Assembly (NCBI GenBank): GCA_023418475.1
Contig: JAEZZO010000030.1
Coordinates: 7,507-71,506 of the forward strand
Source: Bacillota bacterium
GTDB taxonomy: Bacteria; Bacillota; Clostridia; Lachnospirales; Lachnospiraceae
Reading direction: 5' to 3'
DNA length: 64,000 bases
Below, one piece after another: positions 45,214 to 53,430 of the stretch. The translations under genes were made by a program, and so were the position numbers. How positions within the stretch are numbered: position 1 is the first letter of the stretch; every line of letters starts with the position of its first letter. The notes below the pieces were generated by a model. That model was given only the letters and a program-made list of their open reading frames with translations, was not told the origin of the DNA and made no database searches.

Positions 45214-46827
45214 ATGATGAACATTTTGCTGAAAAATGGATGTATCTATGACGGCACTGGAAGTGCGCCTTACATAGGTGATATACTAATAAAAAACGAG
45301 AGAATCTCTCAGGTTGGCAAAGTGATATCCGATAGTCTGACAGATCATTTTGATCGTGTAATTGATATGAATGGCCTATCTGTAGCTCCAGGCTTTATAG
45401 ATGGGCATTCACACAATGATTGGTATGCAATAAAGAAGGAGCCGCTGCCCTATTTCGAGCCGTTTCTTCGTCAGGGCATCACAACTTTTGTCACAGGGAA
45501 CTGCGGATTATCAGAGACTGGGTTTGACAAAAGCAGCCCCTATGTGGAAACGCTTGGTGGAGGACTATTTGGCTATCGGGATACAACAGGCAAATATGGA
45601 ACAATCAATGAATTCTTCCAAGCCATTGATGGAAAGACCCCCTGCAATATAGCAGCTCTCATCGGGCATTGTTCAGCCAGGGCAGGAGTTATGGGACGAC
45701 AGAACAGAGAAATGACGCAGGCGGAGGAGTCTTCCATGCTTGCGGTACTCGAAAAAGGTTTACAACAGGGAGCATGTGGTATTTCTCTTGGCCTTATGTA
45801 TGAACCGGGCATTTATGCTGATTCTCGGGAACTTAAGAAGGTTGCTGCGCTCTGCGAAAAATATGACCGGCCTATGACGGTTCATCCGAGGGCGAATTCA
45901 GCGGTGTCCATGGCATATAAGGAGCTATTTGGCCGTTCGCATTTGTTAAGAGCGGTTGACGAACTTGTTGAAATTGCCAGGGGTACAAAGCTCAAGCTCC
46001 ATTATTCGCATGCTATTTTTGTTGGGAGAAGGACCTTTGGCGATAAGGATGAATTTATACGTAGCATGCATAATCTTCGTCAAGAAGGCGTGGATGCTAT
46101 GTTTGATATATATCATGAGCTTATGGGTGTCTCTACGATAACAGTGATTTTACCTCCCTGGTTTCAATCAATGTCCATCAGTGAACGTAAAAAACCATGG
46201 AACAGGCTTAAGCTTTTCGTGCTCACTACCGCCACCAGCAAGCTCCTGGGATTTGGTTTCAATGATATCGAAGTTGCCTACGTAGGGGAAGGATACAAGC
46301 AATATGAAGGAAAAACAGTCCATCAGATTGCTGCGGAGCTTGGTAAATCTTCACTGGATACCTATCTCTACCTTTGCGATATCAGCAATTTTAAAGGACG
46401 CATCAATCTTAGCCCATATAGTACACCTGAAATCATCGAGCAACTGTCTAAGGATGACCAGTGCCTCTATATGACGGATGCCTGGGTCGAGGAGTGCGGT
46501 ATTCAGAATCCTGCTATCTACGATTGTTATCCGAAATTTCTTAAACATTCCCTTCTTGGCAGAGGAGATACCATGCCAAGAACAATAAAAAAGATGACAG
46601 GCGGTATTGCCGACCGATTTGGAATTCCTGAAAGAGGATACTTAAAACGCGGTTATTTTGCTGATATTACTATATTTGATGAAAATAAGCTGAGAGATGG
46701 AAATCCGGATCAGGGCAAAGCCTTTGGGATTGAGAAAGTATTCATTAATGGAAAGCTTGTTCTTGAGGGTGACATCCTGAATGAAAAGGAACTAAAAACC
46801 TCCGGAGCAGCAGTGAGAGCTAAGTAA
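45214..46827 (+). CDS. N-acyl-D-amino-acid deacylase-like amidohydrolase
   Basis: The 537-residue amidohydrolase has the metal-binding DGHSHND near residue 65, the bridging Cys in TGNCGLSE near 97, and later His ligands in MTVHPRANS and LHYSHA. The C-terminal GYFADITIFDE strand completes the fold. This set fits D-aminoacylases, which release D-amino acids from N-acyl forms. It lies 113 bp after cstA on the same strand, so the pair may import and hydrolyse acylated amino acids or peptides. Substrate not proven. Confidence 0.87.
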   Translation: MMNILLKNGCIYDGTGSAPYIGDILIKNERISQVGKVISDSLTDHFDRVIDMNGLSVAPGFIDGHSHNDWYAIKKEPLPYFEPFLRQGITTFVTGNCGLSETGFDKSSPYVETLGGGLFGYRDTTGKYGTINEFFQAIDGKTPCNIAALIGHCSARAGVMGRQNREMTQAEESSMLAVLEKGLQQGACGISLGLMYEPGIYADSRELKKVAALCEKYDRPMTVHPRANSAVSMAYKELFGRSHLLRAVDELVEIARGTKLKLHYSHAIFVGRRTFGDKDEFIRSMHNLRQEGVDAMFDIYHELMGVSTITVILPPWFQSMSISERKKPWNRLKLFVLTTATSKLLGFGFNDIEVAYVGEGYKQYEGKTVHQIAAELGKSSLDTYLYLCDISNFKGRINLSPYSTPEIIEQLSKDDQCLYMTDAWVEECGIQNPAIYDCYPKFLKHSLLGRGDTMPRTIKKMTGGIADRFGIPERGYLKRGYFADITIFDENKLRDGNPDQGKAFGIEKVFINGKLVLEGDILNEKELKTSGAAVRAK

Positions 46828-46959
46828 TAAAGTTAGCTGCATCTAAAGCTAAGAGATATTGCAGGAAGTAGTTTTCTGTTGTTATTCATATTCTAATGTA
46901 TATTTTAGTTTCATTAAAGGTATGATAGGTGTAATCATTTATTTCGCGAGGTTGAAAGC

Positions 46960-47514
46960 ATGAACGATATTAATAATAACATAACGGATGAACTGCTAAG
47001 AACATTGAAAGTACGTTTTGAAAAAAACATGAACCGCCATACAAATCTTGAATGGGCTAGAATACAATCGAAATTGGAAACGAATACTCAAAAATTATGG
47101 TCACTCAACGAAATGGAAAAAACCGGAGGTGAACCGGATGTTATTAGTCTTGACAAAGAACCGGAAGAATATATTTTTTATGATTGTTCAGCGGAGACCC
47201 CTAAAGGTCGCAGAAGTGTTTGTTATGACCGTGAAGGGCTGGAATCAAGGAAAGAGCATAAACCAGAAAATAATGCTATAGATATGGCTGCAGCTATGGG
47301 TATTGAAATTTTAACGGAAGAACAATACCGGGAACTACAAAAATATGGAGAATTTGATTTGAAGACATCGAGCTGGGTAAAAACTCCTGATAAAATTCGG
47401 AAACTCGGTGGTGCCATCTTTTGTGACCGCCGCTACGATACTGTCTTTACGTACCATAATGGAGCAGAATCTTATTATGGTGCAAGGGGATTCCGTGGCT
47501 TGCTAAAAGTTTAA
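46960..47514 (+). CDS. DUF4256-family protein
   Basis: The 184-residue soluble protein starts LLRTLKVRFEKNMNRHTNLEW and contains YDCSAETPKGRRSVCYDREGLE (part), MGIEILTEEQYRELQ and CDRRYDTVFTYHNGAESYYGARGFRG near the C-terminus. This matches DUF4256, a conserved family without known function. GCGAGG precedes the ATG. It stands alone, followed by the fragment of an aldo/keto reductase. Confidence 0.88.
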   Translation: MNDINNNITDELLRTLKVRFEKNMNRHTNLEWARIQSKLETNTQKLWSLNEMEKTGGEPDVISLDKEPEEYIFYDCSAETPKGRRSVCYDREGLESRKEHKPENNAIDMAAAMGIEILTEEQYRELQKYGEFDLKTSSWVKTPDKIRKLGGAIFCDRRYDTVFTYHNGAESYYGARGFRGLLKV

Positions 47515-47554
47515 ATTTTCATAATGTTTATTTTTGCAGGAGGGCAAAAGGTAA

Positions 47555-47638
47555 CAGCCATTGCCAGTTCTTCTACCTGTTTTACAGTTTAATCCTGGAA
47601 CAGGAAGGTGCCAACCTTTTGCCCATAAACATCCAATC
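47555..47638 (-). pseudogene. Fragment of an aldo/keto reductase gene
   Basis: About 84 bp match the 3' region of the intact reductase near 42018-42110, including GCCATTGCCAG, TCTTCTACCTG and TTTTGCCCATAA, with small deletions and an in-frame stop. On the minus strand it encodes the KQVEELAMA helix. It is a non-functional remnant between the convergent DUF4256 and M56 genes. Confidence 0.75.
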
Positions 47639-47646
47639 TTATTGTC

Positions 47647-49644
47647 CTAAACAGGATCTAATACAATTTTCCCATTTTTATAAATAATATCTGTAAGAAA
47701 GCCTTTTCCCTCAACTTTGAAGTTTACAAAGTTGTCTATTTTATTAATATCAGCGTTATAAAGAGATAGTCCCCCATTATTGTTTTCGGTGACAATCATA
47801 TCTTTATTCAAATGTGTATAATCAAAAACTATTACTTTTTTTTCAACCGGATCAAAATATGCAATATTGGAACGGTGAAGCCCTGAACCAAAGGAATAGG
47901 TGAAATACAATTCCGGTTTTTGATCGCCATTTAAATCGGAAATAGCCATACTGTTCACGCCAAAGCCGCCAAACCATTCGCCAAGCGGGTACACTTTGCC
48001 CTCGTACAGGAGAAAGGAAGCAGATGAGGTGTCATATTTGAAGACTGAATAATCGGAGTTTTGCCTAATATAGTTTGGTGTGATGTTATAGCAGGTGTCA
48101 TTGTCGTATCCGGATTTAAAATCCCGCTGCAGAGACAGAAAGTTCTCTACGTCGTCCTGTGTTCCAGAAATTGTAGCTTTCACAGGCATTTCCTCAATAC
48201 TTGCAATTTTGAAAATGCTCCAGATATTTTCCTTCATTTTAGTTTTGGCGGGGTCCTTTTGTATTCGTGCCAACCATATCTCATCATCCATACGATAGAT
48301 TCGATAAACAGCAGAGCCGGAGATTTCCGTCAGTGTGTATTGAAATCTCTCTTTGTATTTGGAAATATCAGGGACATCTAAATCGATCATAAAACTATTA
48401 TTAAATGCCTGCTCATCCACCTTGCTTTGCTTGTAGGAAACAGAAAATCTTTGCTGGATGCCATTCTCATTTGAAATGATAAGAAGATTTTTGGTAAGTG
48501 TGTAATATTCCTCAAATCCATCAAAGGCTATAAAGGAGCTGAGAGGATTCATATATATTTGTTTTTTAAACACATAATTACCATAAGGTAGCTCTCTAGA
48601 CTTATCTATTGCTTTTTGTTTTTCTGATACATAATTACCGTATGTTTCAATGCCTGATTTTGTCATTGCCTTTTTCACTGGGTTTGCGGCACAGGTAATA
48701 ACGGTAATAACACAGAGAATGGCAGTGAGAAAAATCACACCTTTATGGGGCGTTCGAAATCGAAGAATGTTCTTTATACGCTCCCGTATACCAGCCTCGC
48801 CAAAGGCAAGTGGAGTCGCTGAAGGAAAGCGGTGGTTGGTTGCAAAAGCCAGTAGTGATGTGCTGTATTCATGAATAATATCTACACCGGTTTCTGACAG
48901 TACCTTTTCATCACAGCTCATCTCCATATCTTTTGTCATGAGAACAAAGGCAAGCCAGACAAGAGGGTTAAACCAATGAATGGTGAGTACGCAAAAACAG
49001 ATCGGCTTAAGCAGATAGTCTTTTCTTTTAAGATGAAATCTTTCATGTTGGAGGATGTAGGTACGTTCCTGCGTACCCAGACCGAAAGGAATATAAATTT
49101 TAGGCCTGATAAAGCCAAGAATGAAAGAAGATCGAATTTTGTCGGCTTCAAAAACATTACCTTCCAGCCGGACAGCGGTGGCTACGCAATGTTTTAAGCG
49201 AATATAGGTGACGATACAGTAGAGAAAGAGTGCAGCGATTCCTGCCAACCATAGGATTGCTCCAAAGGAAATCCATATTTGAAGAGGATTAGTACTGGCA
49301 TATGGGGTAGCAGAGGGTAGACTTTCACTGATGATGGAATTCATGGTAGGGATACCCACAGTTACTCTCGGGGTTTCCATTTGTCCTAGATCGGCGGGTA
49401 TAAAATGAAGCGATGCGCCGCCACCTCTTAATGCTGTTGTCATGTCAAATAGTTTCGCTTGAAAAATGCTGCATACAGAGGAAAAGGATATGGGGCAAAT
49501 GAGACGAAAAAGCACGACTGACCATAATAAATAGGAATACTTTTTCGGGGCTCTTTTCAGAAATAAGCGGATGAAAAATATTGTGAGTATGACATAACCG
49601 GCTGTAATGCTCATGTTTAATATCTTCAAAAATAACTCTTCCAT
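47647..49644 (-). CDS. BlaR1-like M56 membrane metallopeptidase with non-penicillin sensor
   Basis: The 665-residue protein has four N-terminal membrane helices and the M56 zinc site LQHERFHLKRKD (HExxH form) near residue 205, with EMSCDEKVL as the third ligand region. After the last helix near residue 315 comes a ~340-residue extracellular part that lacks the penicillin-binding STYK-type motif and contains FG-GAP-like AISDLNGDQKPELYFTY. It should cleave the BlaI partner when its ligand is sensed. The start lies 3 bp after the BlaI stop. Confidence 0.9.
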   Translation of the reverse strand: MEELFLKILNMSITAGYVILTIFFIRLFLKRAPKKYSYLLWSVVLFRLICPISFSSVCSIFQAKLFDMTTALRGGGASLHFIPADLGQMETPRVTVGIPTMNSIISESLPSATPYASTNPLQIWISFGAILWLAGIAALFLYCIVTYIRLKHCVATAVRLEGNVFEADKIRSSFILGFIRPKIYIPFGLGTQERTYILQHERFHLKRKDYLLKPICFCVLTIHWFNPLVWLAFVLMTKDMEMSCDEKVLSETGVDIIHEYSTSLLAFATNHRFPSATPLAFGEAGIRERIKNILRFRTPHKGVIFLTAILCVITVITCAANPVKKAMTKSGIETYGNYVSEKQKAIDKSRELPYGNYVFKKQIYMNPLSSFIAFDGFEEYYTLTKNLLIISNENGIQQRFSVSYKQSKVDEQAFNNSFMIDLDVPDISKYKERFQYTLTEISGSAVYRIYRMDDEIWLARIQKDPAKTKMKENIWSIFKIASIEEMPVKATISGTQDDVENFLSLQRDFKSGYDNDTCYNITPNYIRQNSDYSVFKYDTSSASFLLYEGKVYPLGEWFGGFGVNSMAISDLNGDQKPELYFTYSFGSGLHRSNIAYFDPVEKKVIVFDYTHLNKDMIVTENNNGGLSLYNADINKIDNFVNFKVEGKGFLTDIIYKNGKIVLDPV

Positions 49645-49647
49645 GGT

Positions 49648-50010
49648 TTACTCCTCCTTATGTGCATCAATCAGGCGTTTCAATTCATCGGCTTGCTTTT
49701 TTGAGATGGTTTTACCACCGAGAAACGAGGTGAGAAACTGTGGCAGTGAACCTCCAAAAGTCCTTTCAACAAAGTATTCGCTCTCAAAAGCTTGTAATTG
49801 TTCCTTGGGGACAATAGAACTGACCATAGTATTTTCGTTTTTTAGAAGTCCCTTTTCACACATTTTCCGTAACACAGTATATGTGGTGGGCTTTTTCCAG
49901 CCAAGCTTTTTGGCACACAATGTCACAAGGCGGCCAGAAGCCACCGGTTCGTTCTCCCATACTACCAACATAAAACGATAGTCACTTTCGCAAATCTTCA
50001 GGGTTTCCAT
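49648..50010 (-). CDS. BlaI/MecI-family repressor
   Basis: The 120-residue winged-helix protein contains VWENEPVASGRLVTL and KKPTTYTVLRKMCEKGLL, the BlaI recognition helix region, and a C-terminal dimerisation helix with the LPQFLTSFLGG cleavage zone. AGGAGGT lies six bases before the ATG. It is cotranscribed with the M56 peptidase. Two operators lie just upstream. Confidence 0.92.
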   Translation of the reverse strand: METLKICESDYRFMLVVWENEPVASGRLVTLCAKKLGWKKPTTYTVLRKMCEKGLLKNENTMVSSIVPKEQLQAFESEYFVERTFGGSLPQFLTSFLGGKTISKKQADELKRLIDAHKEE

Positions 50011-50029
50011 CCAGATACCTCCTAATTAA

Positions 50030-50071
50030 GTTTATAGTTATAAACCATATAATTAGTTTATGATTATAAAC
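50030..50071. promoter_or_regulatory. Two BlaI-type operators
   Basis: GTTTATAGTTATAAAC at 50030-50045 and GTTTATGATTATAAAC at 50056-50071 are near-perfect palindromes with centres 26 bp apart, immediately upstream of the BlaI start. Autorepression is likely. Confidence 0.8.
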
Positions 50072-50157
50072 CTGATTTGTCAATAGGAAAATAAAGTAAT
50101 TGGCTTACTGAATGTAAAATATGACATAGTTTGATGCTATAACTGTAGAATATCTGA

Positions 50158-50196
50158 AAAAGCCCGTAGATCATTATTATCTACGGGCTTTTATAG
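50158..50196 (+). terminator. Strong terminator-like hairpin without an upstream gene
   Basis: Perfect 14-bp stem AAAAGCCCGTAGAT / ATCTACGGGCTTTT with a 7-nt loop. On the plus strand there is no gene in the 150 bp before it, so it may belong to a lost gene or serve the minus strand. Confidence 0.7.
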
Positions 50197-50348
50197 TACG
50201 CTTGACGGATCGGTAGCAATTGCGATTGCATATCAACAAAAAATACAAAGTCTCCTGCAGCTTCGGGATGTGGCTGTTCCTGTTCAGTGGAAAAGAAGGA
50301 AAGATATTAATTTGTACTTATCTTACAATTGGAAAGGAGAGTTTGAAT

Positions 50349-50513
50349 ATGTCCGATATGATTTTCTTGGAAAATTTTATATGGGGGACAACTACATCTG
50401 CTTATCAAATTGAAGGCGGATATAAAGAGGATGGAAAAGGCAAATCTGGGTATATGCCATACTTAAGAAGATCATATAGGATATTAACTTCTTACATTCT
50501 GTTGAATTCATAA
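50349..50513 (+). pseudogene. Truncated GH1 beta-glucosidase gene
   Basis: The start encodes MSDMIFLENFIWGTTTSAYQ followed by IEGGYKEDGKGKS, the N-terminal GH1 signature. AAGGAGA precedes the ATG. After about 33 residues the similarity stops where SIWDxF is expected, and the frame closes at 50513 after unrelated residues. All catalytic parts are missing. The stretch 50197-50348 upstream has no supported gene. Confidence 0.8.
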
Positions 50514-50597
50514 CGATATGGTTATGTATATAATTATTTATTGTAATTATACTTATATAAGTCAAAGGTATATAATAAAATTACAGGAGGCTTTGAC

Positions 50598-51176
50598 ATG
50601 AATAAAAATATAAAATTTTATTTGAAATTATTTACATCTACTTTTTGTTTAAGCGCATTTACCTTTGGAGGAGGGTATGTTATCGTTCCGCTAATGAGAA
50701 AAAAGTTTGTTGATGAATATCATTGGATCGATGAGACAGAAATGCTGGATTTAACCGCAATAGCCCAGTCAACACCTGGAGCTATGGCGGTAAATGCTGC
50801 AATTCTAATGGGATATCGTCTGGCAGGATATTTCGGTAGTATGATCACAATGATAGCTACGATATTACCACCGTTAATCATTTTGTCAGCTATATCTGTC
50901 GCTTATACTACGTTTATTAATAATCTGATGATTAAATATATCCTTAGAGGTATGCGGGCAGGGGTTGCTGCTGTTATCATAGATGTAGTAATTAGTATGG
51001 TAATTAGTTTGATAAAAGAAAGAAAAGTATTACCTGTTATTGTTATGATTGGCGCATTTACAGCTGCCTTTCTATTCAAGATCAATGTTATTATAATAAT
51101 TCTCGCTAGTGGTTTTATTGGAGCAATATCCATGTACTTTTTAGAAAAAGCAAAAAAGAGTGGTGAAATAAAATGA
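50598..51176 (+). CDS. chrA: Chromate transporter family protein, first half
   Basis: The 192-residue membrane protein carries SAFTFGGGYVIVPLMRK and AIAQSTPGAMAVNAA, the ChrA motifs. It is one of a pair of short ChrA proteins; in long-chain ChrA the two halves are fused. ACAGGAGG precedes the ATG. The next gene overlaps by 4 bp. The physiological substrate in anaerobes may be another anion. Confidence 0.9.
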   Translation: MNKNIKFYLKLFTSTFCLSAFTFGGGYVIVPLMRKKFVDEYHWIDETEMLDLTAIAQSTPGAMAVNAAILMGYRLAGYFGSMITMIATILPPLIILSAISVAYTTFINNLMIKYILRGMRAGVAAVIIDVVISMVISLIKERKVLPVIVMIGAFTAAFLFKINVIIIILASGFIGAISMYFLEKAKKSGEIK

Positions 51177-51739
51177 TTTATTTACAGTTGTTCTGGAGTT
51201 TTTTTCAAGTCGGATTGTTTAGTTTTGGAGGAGGGTATGCTGCTATGCCTCTCATTCAAAACCAGGTTGTTGATGTCCATGGCTGGCTGTCGATGAAGGA
51301 GTTTGCAGATGTCATAACTATATCCCAAATGACCCCGGGTCCTATAGGAATTAATTCAGCAACCTTCGTGGGTACTCGTATTGCCGGGTTAGCCGGTGCA
51401 ATTGCAGCAACGATAGGATGCGTGTTCCCGTCTTGTGTTATTGTACTTATTTTGGCTTATATATATTATAAATATAGGGAACTGACAACGGTTCAGGGAA
51501 TATTAAACGGACTGAGACCAGCTGTTATAGCCATGATTGCATCAGCAGGCTTGGCATTGGTAGTATTGGCATTATGGAATGGCAAAGCAATATCAACTAA
51601 GATAGAAAATATAGACTTTATAGCAGTAATTATCTTCTTACTCGCTTTCGTTATTCTTAGAAAATGGAAAATAAACCCTGTAATTGTGATGACGGGAGCA
51701 GGAATTGTTGGTTTATGTTTGTATTCTGTTTTTTTATGA
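51173..51739 (+). CDS. chrA: Chromate transporter family protein, second half
   Basis: The 188-residue partner has GLFSFGGGYAAMPLIQNQVV and TISQMTPGPIGINSATFVG, with about six hydrophobic segments. It starts within the end of the first half (ATGA overlap), indicating translational coupling and a heterodimeric transporter. Confidence 0.9.
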   Translation: MIYLQLFWSFFQVGLFSFGGGYAAMPLIQNQVVDVHGWLSMKEFADVITISQMTPGPIGINSATFVGTRIAGLAGAIAATIGCVFPSCVIVLILAYIYYKYRELTTVQGILNGLRPAVIAMIASAGLALVVLALWNGKAISTKIENIDFIAVIIFLLAFVILRKWKINPVIVMTGAGIVGLCLYSVFL

Positions 51740-51752
51740 GGAGGTATATGAA

Positions 51753-52295
51753 ATGAAGATACTTATCAAAAATTTTTTTTTCGTACATATCGCATATGAT
51801 GATCATGGAAAAGTAATATGCAAGATCAAAAATTCTCCATTTGGTAAAAGGCAAAGCTATATTTATGATTCTGATAATAAATTAAGGTTTATAACTGATA
51901 TGGCTAGTAAGAGAAGCTATGATCAGAATACTGGCTTTCATACTTATCAGATCATCGAAAATATATCTGGAACTAACAGGATAAAAGCTACAGCACAAAT
52001 GAGTGATACAACAGAAGAAATTAATACGAAGCAATTTTGTTTTAGACCACCATTTATTAATAAACTTATGATTTGTTTAAAAAATAATGATGCAATGATA
52101 ACAGTACATTTAAATAGAAATGGATCAAGCTCAATTATTGATAAGGAAGGTAAAACAATAGGAGAAATACATAAAAAATTTCTGCAAGATTATCTTACAT
52201 GGTATAATGATGAAACAATGGATAAATTTTTATTCTGTGCTATAAATGAATTAACGAAATACTTATATTCAGAAAATGAATTTATCATTGTATAA
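51753..52295 (+). CDS. Possible tubby/LURP-like domain protein
   Basis: The 180-residue soluble protein has the beta-rich pattern KILIKNFFFVHIAYDDHGKV, IYDSDNKLRFITDM and an amphipathic C-terminal helix LQDYLTWYNDETMDKFLF. This resembles bacterial tubby C-terminal-like (DUF567/LURP) proteins, but the match is by eye and weak. The frame opens at 51705; TGAGGAGGT supports ATG 51753. It lies 13 bp after chrA and is probably cotranscribed. Confidence 0.55.
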   Translation: MKILIKNFFFVHIAYDDHGKVICKIKNSPFGKRQSYIYDSDNKLRFITDMASKRSYDQNTGFHTYQIIENISGTNRIKATAQMSDTTEEINTKQFCFRPPFINKLMICLKNNDAMITVHLNRNGSSSIIDKEGKTIGEIHKKFLQDYLTWYNDETMDKFLFCAINELTKYLYSENEFIIV

Positions 52296-52340
52296 CGAAA
52301 TGGTTGTTAGTTAGGTTAAGGACTTTCATCCAAAAAGCAT

Positions 52341-52712
52341 TCACTTCTGCTCTGGAAGGTGTTGCGCTCTATATTTTGAAGGAGTAATACCATATTGCTC
52401 CAGGAAAAGCTTGTTAAAAAAGCTTCGATTGGAATATCCAAGTGCTTCACAGATTTCGTTGATTTTCATATCGGTTTTTAATAATAAATGACAGGCTTGC
52501 TTTCACAGGAAGTCTCTTTTATATTCGGAAAGATTTATGCCAATTCTTTTTTTCACGATGCGGTTTATATACTCACTGCTATAATTCAGTCGTTGCTCTA
52601 ATTCTTCATTGGCAATCTGTCCATGATATTCTTCCAAAATCATAGAAATATAAAGCATGTAAAAAGTGCAACACAGATGGAGCGTGATGCAGTCTGCTGC
52701 GGTCAGTATCAT
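52341..52712 (-). pseudogene. AraC regulator remnant with in-frame stop
   Basis: The minus-strand reading frame encodes two AraC helix-turn-helix halves: EELEQRLNYSSEYINRIVKK and MKINEICEALGYSNRSFFNK. They are interrupted at 52503-52505 by TGA where relatives have a residue after RDFL (YKRDFL-stop-KQACHLLL). The frame is the same on both sides, and the end at 52341 is a normal AraC C-terminus (GITPSKYRAQ). The N-terminal sensor half is missing. Confidence 0.85.
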
Positions 52713-52714
52713 GG

Positions 52715-53050
52715 TTGGCTAAGGAAACGATCGGCAGTCATATCATTCACCATTGCGAACAAACGGGTATTGTTGGCCGCATGGGATGTGTTTTTAGTAT
52801 CATCGAAGACAACCACATTCATCATATTAACAATATGCAGCAGCTTAGGTGCATTTACTTCGGTTGGAAGCGGAACCGATATGAATGTAAAGGGTGTGAA
52901 TTAGCCACGGTGAATCCGGTTGTCGAAGTGGAAGCCAAGGAAGATATGGGCTTCATGATGGTTGATAACCAGGTGGTAGGAAATAGTAATTGCGGGACCA
53001 TTTGCAAGGGTAGAAGCGATACAGAAGAAAATCTGGTGATTAGAAATTAG
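52715..53050 (+). pseudogene. Fragment of a right-handed beta-helix carbohydrate-active protein
   Basis: The open stretch encodes SHIIHHCEQTGIVGRMGCVF and EDNHIHHIN, the repeated pattern of parallel beta-helix polysaccharide enzymes, then loses similarity after NNMQQL and regains helix-like NQVVGNS later. No start codon or ribosome site fits. It abuts the AraC remnant tail to tail at 52712, so both are broken pieces. Confidence 0.65.
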
Positions 53051-53079
53051 AGACGAATATTTGTAAATAGTGCACTAGA

Positions 53080-53122
53080 TTAGACAAGGGCTGATGAGTA
53101 ATACCAATCAGTCCTTGTCTAA
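53080..53122. terminator. Terminator-like hairpin
   Basis: TTAGACAAGG (53080) and CCTTGTCTAA (53113) form a perfect 10-bp stem, extended by GCTGAT/ATCAG pairing. It follows the beta-helix remnant. Confidence 0.55.
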
Positions 53123-53430
53123 ATATATGGAATGGCTTGATCGGATGAAGAATGCTTTAGACTATATTGAATTAGATTTGACATGATCACCAAATATTGG
53201 CTTGACATCTCAATAGTCAGGTCTATAATACAGTTATGGGCAAGAACCAATAAAAGATACTCTTGTCTGGAAATGTTATATTTACTGAAATTTAACAGAC
53301 AGATTATTGTACGATTAACCCGGCAAAAGCCTATAATTCATTTATATCATTGCATAAATTTCAACCTTTTACCGTAAGAAACATAAAAAAGAAACATACT
53401 ATAATAATTAACTGATAACAGGAGGCTATC
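53123..53430. other. Intergenic region with no recognised element
   Basis: AT-rich; short ORFs here have no ribosome site or recognisable product. CAGGAGG before 53431 is the ribosome site of the next gene. Confidence 0.45.

Noticed and set aside
47647..49644. Beta-lactam sensor BlaR1
   Set aside because: The extracellular part lacks penicillin-binding motifs, and there is no beta-lactamase gene nearby.
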